64,000 bases of DNA from an uncultured Pelagibacteraceae bacterium (GCA_902540275.1 CACBMB010000004.1:1-64000); one strand, 5' to 3'; counted from the first letter of the stretch, positions 34,112 to 42,480 are shown. Translations and numbers: made by a program. Notes: a model not told the origin generated them from the sequence alone.

Positions 34112-35333
34112 AGAAATTGATCTTAGTTTAGATCGTATAAAACTTCTTTGTGAAAAATTAGGAAATCCGCAAGATGAAATAAATTGTATCCAAGTCTGTG
34201 GTACAAATGGAAAAGGAAGCACAATTTCTTTTTTAAGATCAATTCTTAAAGAGGCTAATATTAAATGTAATATTTATACCTCGCCTCATGTCAAATGTAT
34301 TAATGAAAGATTTATATACAATGATGAAATGATAAATGACGATGATCTTTCGAATTTATTAAATGAAATTGAGGAAACTAATAATGGTCAACCTTTAACA
34401 TATTTTGAGGCTCTTACAGCTGCATTCTTTCATGGATGTAAAAAGTATAAACAGAATCTAGTCATTGCAGAATTTGGTCTATTTGGAAGGGGTGATGCTG
34501 TTAATATTCTAAAAAAAAATCTTTGTAATATAGTGACTTCTTGTAGTGAAGATCACTTAGATTGGTTACCAAAAAATCATAGAACTATTGAAAGAATTAT
34601 CTTCGAAAAAACCTCATCCTTACTCAACTCAAATATAGTAGTTGCAAAACAAAGCTCTGATAAAATTACAGAATGTATTAAAAAGAATATCTCTAAAAAT
34701 AGTGCTAATAAATATTACTTTAAAGAAAATTATAACTTTGTTTTAAAAGAAAATGATTTCTTTTATTATGAAGATAAATATGGAAATTTAAAAATTCCTA
34801 GACCAAATTTAAATGGTCAATTTCAAATCGAAAATGCATCTACAGCTATTGCAACATTAAGAATTTTAGATGATATAAAAATTAAGGACCAACACATAAT
34901 TAATGGAATTCAAAAAGCATATAATATTGCTAGATTGGAGGAGATTAAATCTGGTAAAATTAAAGATCTAGTTAAAAACAATAGACTAATTCTAGATTCA
35001 TCACATAACCCAGGAGGAGCAAAAGTTCTTAATGAATATCTGCAAACTCTAGATTGCAACAAGCATGTAATTATTGGAATGATGGCCAATAAAGATCATA
35101 AAAAATATATATCTTATTTCAAAAATATTTCCTCTTTAACAACAATTGATATTCCTAATCAACCAAACGCGATTAGTGGAAAAGAGTTAAAAGATAAATT
35201 TAAAGATTTCCCTAATGTTCAGTACAAAAAAAACATCAAAGATGCTATTCAATCAATACCTTTAAAAGAAAATGATTTATTATTAATTACAGGTTCTTTG
35301 TATTTGAGTGGAGAATTTTTTAATTTGAATTAA
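34065..35333 (+). CDS. folC: Bifunctional folylpolyglutamate/dihydrofolate synthase
   Basis: 422 aa Mur-ligase-like enzyme that adds glutamate to dihydropteroate and folates. The start at 34065 is inside accD (47-nt overlap) but is required, because residues 5-25 (KIVNRLQKLHPKEIDLSLDR) match the family N-terminus. The P-loop is VCGTNGKGSTISFLRS; EFGLFGRGDAVN and SSHNPGGAK are further family motifs. Its 3' end overlaps convergent trxA by 4 nt. End of the long operon. Confidence 0.95.
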   Translation: MKLQKIVNRLQKLHPKEIDLSLDRIKLLCEKLGNPQDEINCIQVCGTNGKGSTISFLRSILKEANIKCNIYTSPHVKCINERFIYNDEMINDDDLSNLLNEIEETNNGQPLTYFEALTAAFFHGCKKYKQNLVIAEFGLFGRGDAVNILKKNLCNIVTSCSEDHLDWLPKNHRTIERIIFEKTSSLLNSNIVVAKQSSDKITECIKKNISKNSANKYYFKENYNFVLKENDFFYYEDKYGNLKIPRPNLNGQFQIENASTAIATLRILDDIKIKDQHIINGIQKAYNIARLEEIKSGKIKDLVKNNRLILDSSHNPGGAKVLNEYLQTLDCNKHVIIGMMANKDHKKYISYFKNISSLTTIDIPNQPNAISGKELKDKFKDFPNVQYKKNIKDAIQSIPLKENDLLLITGSLYLSGEFFNLN

Positions 35334-35647
35334 ATATTTTTTTCTAAAAATTCTTTCATATTACTTTCTGGAACTCCACCAACTTTTCTATCAACCTCAA
35401 TACCTTTTTTGTAGATTATAACTGTTGGCACACCTCTAATTCCTGCGGCACTTCCTGTATTTATTCCACCATCCTCAATGTCTGCATAATAAAAGCCTGC
35501 TTTACCTTTGTATTCATCAGCCAGTTTATCCATGATTGGTTTAAGAGCTTTACAAGGACCGCACCATGCAGCACTAAATTGAATTACTGAAATATCTTCA
35601 TTTTTGATTTTACTATCAAAATCTTCATCTTTAAAATCTGTAAGCAT
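35330..35647 (-). CDS. trxA: Thioredoxin
   Basis: 105 aa single-domain cytoplasmic thioredoxin with the redox site AAWCGPCKALKP at residues 27-38 and the cis-Pro loop GIRGVPTVIIY. No signal peptide. folC-trxA adjacency is the alphaproteobacterial norm, although the genes usually found beside it (addA/addB) are not here. It is separated from the nuclease cluster by 34 nt. Confidence 0.96.
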   Translation of the reverse strand: MLTDFKDEDFDSKIKNEDISVIQFSAAWCGPCKALKPIMDKLADEYKGKAGFYYADIEDGGINTGSAAGIRGVPTVIIYKKGIEVDRKVGGVPESNMKEFLEKNI

Positions 35648-35681
35648 ATGATCTATCTATAATTATTATCATCAATGTCAA

Positions 35682-37118
35682 CTAGGCTATTTCATATTTT
35701 TTTTCAATAGACATTATAAATTGATTAATTTCATCAAGTTTTTTAAGTTCTTCCTCATTGTCATTATTTGATGCTTGATCTCTTAAGTAATCAATTTCTG
35801 TGTAGGCCATATTAACTGTTTGCCACTTTTCTTTATTTTTACTTAAAATTCTTCTCGCAATTTCGCTTTTAATATTTCTATATAAATCAGGTGGTAAAAT
35901 ATGCGGCGCTTCTTGGTAAATAATTTTTTGACCAAACCAACTACATCTTTTATCTGTAAATTTATCTAGCATTCTTAATTTCTCTTCCCAAGATGAACTA
36001 TGCCAGATTTTGAACAAAGCAGTATCTTTATTAGGTATAAATTTTTCGTATAGAGTCTCCTCCGGTAATAAATCTTCTTGTGTTTTAGTTTGTTCTTTTT
36101 CTTCTGCTGCTTCTCTATGAATAGTTTGAATATTTTTACAAAAATTTTCACTATTTCTAACTAAATATGCTCTTTTTTTAATTGTCTCTAAATCTAAATC
36201 TGAATATGGCTTTTGTTTTAAAGCAAACTGTTTATCCAAAACTACTGGGGCTTTATTTGTTTTTAAAACTCTTAGAGCTTTGGGACTCATTTTTTTTAGA
36301 ACATCCTTAAGTTGATTAACAGGTAAATTTAATAATGGTTCTGGATCTCTACGACAGTCCCACAAATATCCCCATGAAGCATAGGATGGATGAAAGGAAT
36401 GTTTGGAGTGTAATGAACAACCAAGATACATCATATTTCTTCCCTTTACGTTTTCAAAAATAGAGTAAATCCCCTCATTTTTTAAAAGTGTTTCTACACT
36501 TGATTTTGTTGATGTTTTTAAAAATTCTTCCCAATTTTCTTTATGTTTATCTTTAATGATCCTTAAAACCTTTAAAGCAGTATATGCATCATGATAAGCT
36601 GTGTGTTGTTGAGAAGTATCAAATCCTTGCATTCTAGCTAATGCTTCTAAAGCTAGGCTTGGATTTCCAGCCTCCGTTAATTCAGTTTTTAAAGTTTCAG
36701 AATTTAAAGTTTGAGCTGCTCTTGCAATATGCAAACCATCATGTTCTTTATTTGGTGAAGAATGAGTAGCATACGGATATCTATTTCCTTTAAAAAAATT
36801 GAAATGAAACATTCTTCTATCAAAATTTAAATTTGACCAACCCATAAACGTTGCAGGAGCACATTTTGTAAAAAAATTCTCAACTGCACCTAAAAAATCA
36901 TAATGTGAATAATTACCTTTTGTTAATAGATCTATACTTGTCGAATTAACTAGTAATGCTTTAGCACTAGGTACTTCTCCCTCGGGCATTCGTCCTCGTA
37001 TGTTTAATTTTCCGATTTCTTTTAAATTCTTATCAACAACAACTGCTCCAACTTCAATTATAGAACCCCAAATAGTACTATTAGTTGTTTCAGTATCGTA
37101 AATTACAATTTTATCCAT
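35682..37118 (-). CDS. sbcB: Exodeoxyribonuclease I-like DEDD exonuclease
   Basis: 478 aa, about the length of E. coli ExoI (475). DEDDh-type ssDNA 3'-5' exonuclease: the ExoI motif YDTETTN at residues 7-13, FMGWSNLNFDRRMFHFNFF at about residues 91-109, and HTAYHDAYTALKV at about residues 174-186 with the catalytic His and Asp. The C-terminal half has ExoI-specific segments such as VFENVKGRN, LGCSLHSKHSF and WDCRRDPEPLLNL. ExoI degrades single strands in recombination and mismatch repair. It is followed upstream in the same transcript by an MGME1-like nuclease and RmuC. Confidence 0.88.
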   Translation of the reverse strand: MDKIVIYDTETTNSTIWGSIIEVGAVVVDKNLKEIGKLNIRGRMPEGEVPSAKALLVNSTSIDLLTKGNYSHYDFLGAVENFFTKCAPATFMGWSNLNFDRRMFHFNFFKGNRYPYATHSSPNKEHDGLHIARAAQTLNSETLKTELTEAGNPSLALEALARMQGFDTSQQHTAYHDAYTALKVLRIIKDKHKENWEEFLKTSTKSSVETLLKNEGIYSIFENVKGRNMMYLGCSLHSKHSFHPSYASWGYLWDCRRDPEPLLNLPVNQLKDVLKKMSPKALRVLKTNKAPVVLDKQFALKQKPYSDLDLETIKKRAYLVRNSENFCKNIQTIHREAAEEKEQTKTQEDLLPEETLYEKFIPNKDTALFKIWHSSSWEEKLRMLDKFTDKRCSWFGQKIIYQEAPHILPPDLYRNIKSEIARRILSKNKEKWQTVNMAYTEIDYLRDQASNNDNEEELKKLDEINQFIMSIEKKYEIA

Positions 37119-37123
37119 TTTTT

Positions 37124-37810
37124 TTAACCCAAGTTATTCATTTCATTAAATTTTTTTAATCTACCTAAAAATAAATTTTGATAAGTAATTAATTCAGGGC
37201 CTTGAATTTTAAATTCTTGAAACAAATTATCTACTGTGCAAACAAGTATAACACAAGCTGTGACATTTGAATTGTAAACAACATTGTGTGCTAAAGAATA
37301 AGCTGCAGTTTGTAAAAACCATGAGTCTATGTATTCAGCTTTTTTTGGTTTATTGGATTGTTTAAAATCAATTATTGTTTCTTTTCCTTCATATACTCCT
37401 ACACAATCAGCAGTGCCTGCATACTTTTCAGGATAATACATTGTGCATTCAACACCATATATTTCGTCTAATCTGTTCGTTAAACCCTTATCAATAATTT
37501 CTTTAGCCATTTTTTTGTATTGTTCATTATCTTCAAAAAAACTTAAATTTTCTCTACCTAAAAGAAAAGACTCTAAATAGCTGTGCATCTGTGAACCTCT
37601 GCTACTTGCAGCTTTTGTAATTGCTTCAGCTTCTTTATGGCCAGTTCTTTCTCTCCAATTTGCTAAAGCAGCTTTATCTTCTTCGGACTTTGTTGCATCA
37701 AGAATTGAAGTAACACTAGGTAACTTCGTTTCTCCTAATACGTATCTTCTTATTCCATCTTCTGTAGCTCTTGATGATGTAGGATAATTGTATTTCTTAT
37801 TCCAACGCAT
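37124..37810 (-). CDS. PD-(D/E)XK exonuclease of the MGME1/RecB-nuclease type
   Basis: 228 aa using the ATG at 37810; the track start at 37888 would put 26 unrelated residues inside rmuC, whereas MRWNKKYNYP fits better. The nuclease core is YGVECTMYYPEKYAGTADCVGVYEGKETIIDFKQSNK: a Glu, the GTxD motif and the DxK, followed by FLQTAAYSLAHN. This arrangement matches mitochondrial genome maintenance exonuclease 1 and related phage and bacterial RecB-like nucleases. The N-terminal LPSVTSILDATKSEEDKAALANWRERTG block is also characteristic. It lies 5 nt from sbcB, so the two are co-expressed. Confidence 0.8.
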   Translation of the reverse strand: MRWNKKYNYPTSSRATEDGIRRYVLGETKLPSVTSILDATKSEEDKAALANWRERTGHKEAEAITKAASSRGSQMHSYLESFLLGRENLSFFEDNEQYKKMAKEIIDKGLTNRLDEIYGVECTMYYPEKYAGTADCVGVYEGKETIIDFKQSNKPKKAEYIDSWFLQTAAYSLAHNVVYNSNVTACVILVCTVDNLFQEFKIQGPELITYQNLFLGRLKKFNEMNNLG

Positions 37811-37847
37811 GTGATTTCTTATAGTCGGTATTATCTGAAAAAAGAAA

Positions 37848-38933
37848 TTATTTTTTAAGTTGTTTATTTCTTTCAACAAAACTCTCAACGTTCTCTGTCA
37901 GTACAGCTTTTTCAACTTGCTCGGGATCCTTTATATTTTCTAATGTTCTGCTAATTGATCTTGCATCAGTACCAAACTTATCTACTACACTCATTGCCTC
38001 TTCTAATTTTTTTCTAAGAGTAATAATATTATCAAAATGTTTTCCAAATCTTGTAGTGATAGTTTTAAGGTGGTTATATATTTCTGTAGCTCCCTTTTGA
38101 ACTTTCAGCGATTGAAAACCCATATGTAAGGATTGTAAATAAGCTGAGAGAGTATTAGGGCCAGAAATTACTACCTTATATTTCTTCATTAATTCTTGAG
38201 TTAATAACTCTTTAGTACTTGGATCTTGATATTCTGTTAGCTCTTTGTAAAGACTTTCAGTTGGGGCATACACTATTGCAAAATCTGTTGTTTTAGGTGG
38301 AACAATATATTTTTCCATAACGCTTTTTGCTTTAGCCTTAAATGCACTTGCTAATTTTGTTCTAGCATCTGCAACTGCTTTTTTATCATCTGCATCATAA
38401 GCATCGGTAATAGCTTTAAATTTTTCTACAGGAAAATGAGAGTCTACCGGAACTAAAACATCACCTTGTAGCTTGATTGCAAATTCCACATTTTCACTTG
38501 TATCTTCTTTCATCTTAACATTCGTCATAAATTGAGATGCAGGCAACAAATCTTTTATTAAAGCATCCAAAGAATACTCTGCTAAAGTTCCATACTTTTT
38601 CACCCCTGCTAAAATTTTAGTTATCCCCTCTTGGCTTTGGTTTAATAATTTTACTTGTTCATTGAAGTTACCAACCTTCTCATCAACTTTAGTAAGAGCC
38701 TCAGTCATATCCTTGGTAACACCAGTTGATAACGAATTAAATGAGTTAGACATAGAACTTAGAGATGTATTAATCGTAAAATTTAAGCTGTCTTTTAATC
38801 TTATAATTTCAGCATTTAAATTTGCTATTTCATCATTATCTACATCTTTTATTTTAGATCTAATATTTAAATATAAACTAGCTAATGTCGCTCCAAATAT
38901 AAGTATTAAGATTATTAATAAAATTGTGTCCAT
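37848..38933 (-). CDS. rmuC: RmuC-family DNA recombination protein
   Basis: 361 aa from the ATG at 38933; the track start is a TTG three codons upstream. An N-terminal membrane helix (DTILLIILILIFGATLASLYL) is followed by a coiled-coil region (about residues 25-95) and the RmuC nuclease-like domain: VDSHFPVEKFKAI (canonical iDsKfPle.Y), FAIVYAPTESLY and VVISGPNTLSAYLQSLHMGF. RmuC limits inversions at short inverted repeats and acts on aberrant DNA structures. First gene of the rmuC-MGME1-sbcB series. Confidence 0.92.
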   Translation of the reverse strand: MDTILLIILILIFGATLASLYLNIRSKIKDVDNDEIANLNAEIIRLKDSLNFTINTSLSSMSNSFNSLSTGVTKDMTEALTKVDEKVGNFNEQVKLLNQSQEGITKILAGVKKYGTLAEYSLDALIKDLLPASQFMTNVKMKEDTSENVEFAIKLQGDVLVPVDSHFPVEKFKAITDAYDADDKKAVADARTKLASAFKAKAKSVMEKYIVPPKTTDFAIVYAPTESLYKELTEYQDPSTKELLTQELMKKYKVVISGPNTLSAYLQSLHMGFQSLKVQKGATEIYNHLKTITTRFGKHFDNIITLRKKLEEAMSVVDKFGTDARSISRTLENIKDPEQVEKAVLTENVESFVERNKQLKK

Positions 38934-38963
38934 GATTCGCAACTTGTATTATAAGGGATTTTT

Positions 38964-39095
38964 ATGGAATATTATCTTATTTTAAAAATAATATTTGGCT
39001 TAGGTATTATAATTGCAGCCTACGCGATTATTAGAAATTTAGATATTATAAAAATTATTCTGATTTATTTTAAAGATAAATTACTCAGAAAGTAG
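38964..39095 (+). CDS. Small single-pass membrane protein candidate (43 aa)
   Basis: 43-codon ATG ORF, below the track cutoff, with an AAGGGA sequence 5-10 nt upstream as a plausible ribosome-binding site. It encodes a hydrophobic helix (LILKIIFGLGIIIAAYAII), a second less hydrophobic stretch (IIKIILIYF) and a basic end KDKLLRK. It fills the divergent gap between rmuC and hisG and overlaps the hisG 3' end by 15 nt. I do not recognise a family. The RBS, start codon and coherent membrane topology support it, but chance hydrophobic ORFs occur in AT-rich DNA. Confidence 0.5.
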   Translation: MEYYLILKIIFGLGIIIAAYAIIRNLDIIKIILIYFKDKLLRK

Positions 39096-39767
39096 TTCAA
39101 TCAAGTTTTTAAATCCCTTTTTTTTACTATTTCTTTTAGAGCTAAAAATACATGCTTGGGACTTTAAGATTTCACCATCTTTCAAAATACGTAAATTATT
39201 TGCTTTAAGAGTTTCACCTGTAGAAGTAATATCAGTAATCAATTCAGCTGAACCAGTAAAAGGATAAGCTTCCGTTGCCCCCAAACTGTCCACTAATTTG
39301 AATTGAGTAACACCTTTTGAAAACAAAAATTCTCTTGTTAAATTTGGATACTTAGTTGCAACTCTCAATCTTTTTTTCTTTTTATCTCTAAATTCAAAAG
39401 CAATTTCCTCAAGATCAGCTATCGTTTGAACATCGATCCAAGGATCTGGTATAGCTACAACAAGATTAGCATTTCCAAAATTAAGTTTTTTAACAATACT
39501 TATCTTATCTTGAATGTTAATTTTACTTTCTTTTAGTAAATCAAAACCAGAAAAACCAATATCTAAAGAACTATCGCCTAATCTCTCAATAATTTCTCTT
39601 GCATGTAAATATAAAATTTTAATATTAGATTTATTTTTAATAGATCCTATTAAATCTCTTTCTCCACGCTCAGAAATAAGCTTTAATCTTTTTTTAATAA
39701 AAATTTTTAAAACATCTTTCCTTAATCTTCCTTTACTTGGTATTCCTATGTTTATTACATTTTTCAT
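39081..39767 (-). CDS. hisG: ATP phosphoribosyltransferase catalytic subunit (short form)
   Basis: 228 aa from the ATG at 39767, two bases after the hisZ stop; the track's TTG at 39773 overlaps hisZ. This is the short HisG that needs HisZ, since the C-terminal regulatory domain is absent. Seen: NIGIPSKGRL at the start, SLDIGFSGFDLL, and ATKYPNLTREFLFSKG. The PRPP-binding segment reads DSLGATEAYPFTGSAELITDITSTGETL. First step of histidine synthesis. Confidence 0.94.
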   Translation of the reverse strand: MKNVINIGIPSKGRLRKDVLKIFIKKRLKLISERGERDLIGSIKNKSNIKILYLHAREIIERLGDSSLDIGFSGFDLLKESKINIQDKISIVKKLNFGNANLVVAIPDPWIDVQTIADLEEIAFEFRDKKKKRLRVATKYPNLTREFLFSKGVTQFKLVDSLGATEAYPFTGSAELITDITSTGETLKANNLRILKDGEILKSQACIFSSKRNSKKKGFKNLIELLSE

Positions 39768-39769
39768 AA

Positions 39770-40822
39770 TCAACTATTTAGATTAAGTGCGGCTCCTACA
39801 GCTGGGATTTTTTTATTAGAACCAAGATCAGAGATTAACTTGTCATAACGACCTCCATTACAACAATTAATAATTTTTGATTTTGATTTAATATCTATCT
39901 TGAAAACCATTCCTGTATAATATTCTAGCTGTCTACCAAAGGCAGAAGAGAAAATTACATTTAATTTTGAAACTTTATTTTTAGAGATTGGAAAATATTT
40001 TTGATCTACAACAAGATTAATTTTATATTTCTTAAAAAACTTATTTAGTTTTATGGCAGCTTTATTTATTGGGCATTTAATTCTTAAAAATTCTTTAATA
40101 ATTTTAGAAATATTTCTACCCTTGCTTGCTATCCTTGGATCTTTAATCTTTTTATCAAATCTTTCTAAAATTTCTTGTATTGTTCTACTTGCAACAATAG
40201 ATGATTGATCATCTTTTAGCATTTTTAGATAACGTCTTTTATCAACTTCAACAATTGTTGGGTCTACATCAGAATTTGTCTCTAATCTTTTAAGCAAATC
40301 GTTGAAATAGTCTTCTCTCCAAAAATGTCTTGAGAGCCTTAATTTCCATCTTTTTGGTATATCTAATTTTGAAATTAAAAGATTAAAAATTTCAACATTA
40401 CCAACGGTAAGGGTGCCTGATGAATATTTAAAGTCTTTTAATGATTTTAACGAAGTGTTTATTATTTCTTTGTCATCATTTTTTTCATCTCGAGATCCTA
40501 TGATCTCAAAGCCAACTTGATCTCTAATTATTGAGTCTTTTTTATTTTGGGACTTTCTATAAGCTTGACCGCTATAAAAAATTTTTTCTTTGCTCTTTAA
40601 TTTATTTTCTAAATATCTTAAACAAGATACAATAGTTAAATCTGGTCTAAGACATAACTCACTTCCATTTTGATCAGTAAAAGAGAAGATAAACTTTCTA
40701 AAATTTTCTCCTGATCTTTGAACGATGTGGTTGGCCTCAATGACTGAAGGTAAATCAATATATTTAAAACCCTTAGATTTTACTGATCTAAGGATTTTTT
40801 CAGATAAGTTTTTTGACTTCAT
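39770..40822 (-). CDS. hisZ: ATP phosphoribosyltransferase regulatory subunit (HisRS paralogue)
   Basis: 350 aa histidyl-tRNA synthetase-like protein without aminoacylation function that forms a complex with short HisG and confers histidine feedback. Class II-like motifs are recognisable: LCLRPDLTIVSCLRYL, FYSGQAYRKSQNK (motif 2-like), and the HisRS-like EYYTGMVFKI near the end. It overlaps hisS by 23 nt and hisG follows directly, forming hisS-hisZ-hisG. The neighbouring hisS and hisZ are two branches of one family. Confidence 0.92.
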   Translation of the reverse strand: MKSKNLSEKILRSVKSKGFKYIDLPSVIEANHIVQRSGENFRKFIFSFTDQNGSELCLRPDLTIVSCLRYLENKLKSKEKIFYSGQAYRKSQNKKDSIIRDQVGFEIIGSRDEKNDDKEIINTSLKSLKDFKYSSGTLTVGNVEIFNLLISKLDIPKRWKLRLSRHFWREDYFNDLLKRLETNSDVDPTIVEVDKRRYLKMLKDDQSSIVASRTIQEILERFDKKIKDPRIASKGRNISKIIKEFLRIKCPINKAAIKLNKFFKKYKINLVVDQKYFPISKNKVSKLNVIFSSAFGRQLEYYTGMVFKIDIKSKSKIINCCNGGRYDKLISDLGSNKKIPAVGAALNLNS

Positions 40823-42194
40823 CGATTAAATTTTCTTTTGGAAATGTTTTGTTATTTTCACCCTTAACACCTTTAAGATTTTTTACGGTCACTGTATTTT
40901 TTTTAAATTCATTTTCTCCACATATTATTGCTACATCTAACTCACGTTTATTTGCTAAGGTTAGTTGCTTACCTAAATTTTTCTTTGTATCTAAAAAAAT
41001 TTCAGCATTTATATTATTATCTCTTAATAGATCTAAAATTTCATAATAATTTTTTAGATATTTTTCCTCCATTACACAAACTAAAACTGGTTTTTGATTA
41101 TCTACTTTTATTTGGTCCAATTGCATTAAAGCAAATAACAGTCGGTCAACTCCAAAGCTAATTCCAGTTCCTGGAATATCTACACCTTTAAATCTCGAGA
41201 TTAGTTTTGCATAGGCTCCTCCTGAACAAATACTGCCTATATCGACCTTTTTACCTTTGTTATTTGTAACTGTAAAATTTAGATTTGTTTCAACAATAAA
41301 ATCTGAGTAATAAGATAATCCTCTAACAATTGCTAAATTAGTTTTAACTTGATTTAAGTTTGTACTGTATCCCAATATTTCAAATACTTGTTCTAATTCC
41401 TTAATTCCTTGTTGAGATAATGGATTTTTTAAAATTTCTTTTAATTCTTTTAAATCTTTAATTTTTAGAAAATTAAGTATTTGAGAGGCTTGTTCATCGT
41501 TTAAATCTGCACCCTTGGTGATTGCACCACTTTTATCTTTTCTCTCTTTTTTAAGAAGATCTTCAACACCTTTTAAACCAAAACCTGGTTTATCTAATTT
41601 ATCAATTGCTCTGATTACTTTTAGTTGTTTATCATCTGGTATTTTCAAATCATCAATTAATCCTTGAACTATTTTTCTATTACTCACATTAATTGTAAAT
41701 TGATCTTTTTTTAGACCACAATCTAACATAGTACTTGATATTAAATTACAAAGCTCTGCATTAGCTTGAGCAAAATTAACATTTCCAACAATATCAAAAT
41801 CTGCCTGCATAAATTCTCTATATCTTCCATTGCCACCCTTTTCATTTCTAAAGACATTTTGAATAGCATATCTTTTAAATATTGATGGAAGATCTTGATT
41901 GTTTTGAGCAACAAATCTAGCTAGCGGACTTGAAAGATCATACCTTAAAGTGATGCTTTTTTCTCCATCTTGAAATGAGAATACGTCAGACATAGGATTA
42001 CTATCATCTTCTGCCAAAAAAGATCCTATGTTTTCACTTATCTCAAACGAAGGGGTTTCCAGAGCTACTGCTCCAAATTTTATAAAATTTTTCTCAATAG
42101 CTTTCAAAAGCTTTTTTTTGAGAAGAAGTTTTTTATCCCAACGATCTTCAAATCCTGAAGGTAATCCAGGAATTAATTTATTATCTTTATCCAT
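40800..42194 (-). CDS. hisS: Histidyl-tRNA synthetase
   Basis: 464 aa class II aminoacyl-tRNA synthetase. The track's start at 42242 runs through a tRNA gene; the ATG at 42194 gives MDKDNKLIPGLPSGFEDRW, like derived alphaproteobacterial HisRS (PRGFxDR type). Motif 2: AIQNVFRNEKGGNGRYREFMQADFD; histidine-A and motif 3 regions: VRGLSYYSDFIVE and GTGISFGVDRLL. Only 4 nt separate the CCA end of tRNA-His from the ATG, and the only SD-like AAGG (spacing 9 nt) is inside the acceptor stem. Expression may therefore depend on tRNA folding or processing. Confidence 0.95.
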   Translation of the reverse strand: MDKDNKLIPGLPSGFEDRWDKKLLLKKKLLKAIEKNFIKFGAVALETPSFEISENIGSFLAEDDSNPMSDVFSFQDGEKSITLRYDLSSPLARFVAQNNQDLPSIFKRYAIQNVFRNEKGGNGRYREFMQADFDIVGNVNFAQANAELCNLISSTMLDCGLKKDQFTINVSNRKIVQGLIDDLKIPDDKQLKVIRAIDKLDKPGFGLKGVEDLLKKERKDKSGAITKGADLNDEQASQILNFLKIKDLKELKEILKNPLSQQGIKELEQVFEILGYSTNLNQVKTNLAIVRGLSYYSDFIVETNLNFTVTNNKGKKVDIGSICSGGAYAKLISRFKGVDIPGTGISFGVDRLLFALMQLDQIKVDNQKPVLVCVMEEKYLKNYYEILDLLRDNNINAEIFLDTKKNLGKQLTLANKRELDVAIICGENEFKKNTVTVKNLKGVKGENNKTFPKENLIDEVKKLI

Positions 42195-42198
42195 TTTT

Positions 42199-42272
42199 TG
42201 GTACCTTGGGTAGGTTCTGCCCCTACGATTTCGGATCCACAAACCGACGTGATACTATTTCACCACCAAGGC
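42199..42272 (-). tRNA. tRNA-His (GTG) with non-canonical elbow
   Basis: 74 nt with encoded CCA. Acceptor GCCTTGG/CCAAGGT (7 bp, including one G-U), D-stem GTGA/TCAC, anticodon stem TCGGT/TCCGA region with a U-U at the bottom, anticodon loop TTGTGGA (GTG) and T-stem GTAGG/CCTAC. Discriminator is A73 with A at -1, so the G-1:C73 pair is not encoded, as known for many Alphaproteobacteria. The D-loop is AATAGTA (no GG pair) and the T-loop GGCAGAA (T54, T55, A58 replaced). It is fused to hisS with a 4-nt spacer. An alternative is a tRNA-like leader controlling hisS. Confidence 0.78.
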
Positions 42273-42331
42273 TCCTTGTATTGTTATTATCTTATTTTAT
42301 GTTTTTTTTAAATTATTTAATAAGTTTTGAA

Positions 42332-42351
42332 ATGCTAGCTTTAGCCAGCAT
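42332..42351 (-). promoter_or_regulatory. Hairpin at stop codon of His-rich leader ORF
   Basis: ATGCTGGCT-AA-AGCTAGCAT on the minus strand forms 8-9 bp with one G-U; the leader ORF's TAA is in the loop. The upstream TGCAT within the His codons can pair alternatively with ATGC of the hairpin's left arm. There is no strong U-run directly after it, so it is more like an attenuator or processing element than a standard terminator. Confidence 0.45.
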
Positions 42352-42409
42352 GGAAGTGATTATGCACACCTTTGCTCGTTCCTTTAAGAGTAAATCCTAA
42401 AGTACTCAT
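42341..42409 (-). CDS. Candidate histidine leader peptide (22 aa)
   Basis: Short ATG ORF of 22 codons ending in VHNHFHAG, so three of the last seven residues are His. Its base composition is clearly less AT-rich than the flanking intergenic DNA. It lies 69 nt upstream of tRNA-His and reads in the same direction as tRNA-His-hisS-hisZ-hisG, all histidine-related. A stable hairpin spans its stop codon. No good SD is visible. By analogy with his-operon attenuators it may sense charged tRNA-His; this is inference, and a chance ORF or a structured RNA are alternatives. Confidence 0.45.
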   Translation of the reverse strand: MSTLGFTLKGTSKGVHNHFHAG

Positions 42410-42480
42410 ATAGTTTTTTTTTGTGTACAATTCTTTAGTCATTAAAGGTCTTTTAGACAAAAAATAAAATTATGCAACCC

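Noticed and set aside
37811-37888. Upstream start of the MGME1-like ORF
   Set aside because: It overlaps the rmuC C-terminus and adds residues with no family similarity; the ATG at 37810 avoids the overlap.
42194-42242. N-terminal extension of hisS to 42242 (ORF track start)
   Set aside because: The extension translates the tRNA-His sequence; the ATG at 42194 gives the family N-terminus.
42206-42400. 64-aa + strand ORF across tRNA-His and the leader region
   Set aside because: Antisense to a tRNA and the hairpin, with no motifs; the minus strand explains the conservation-like signals better.
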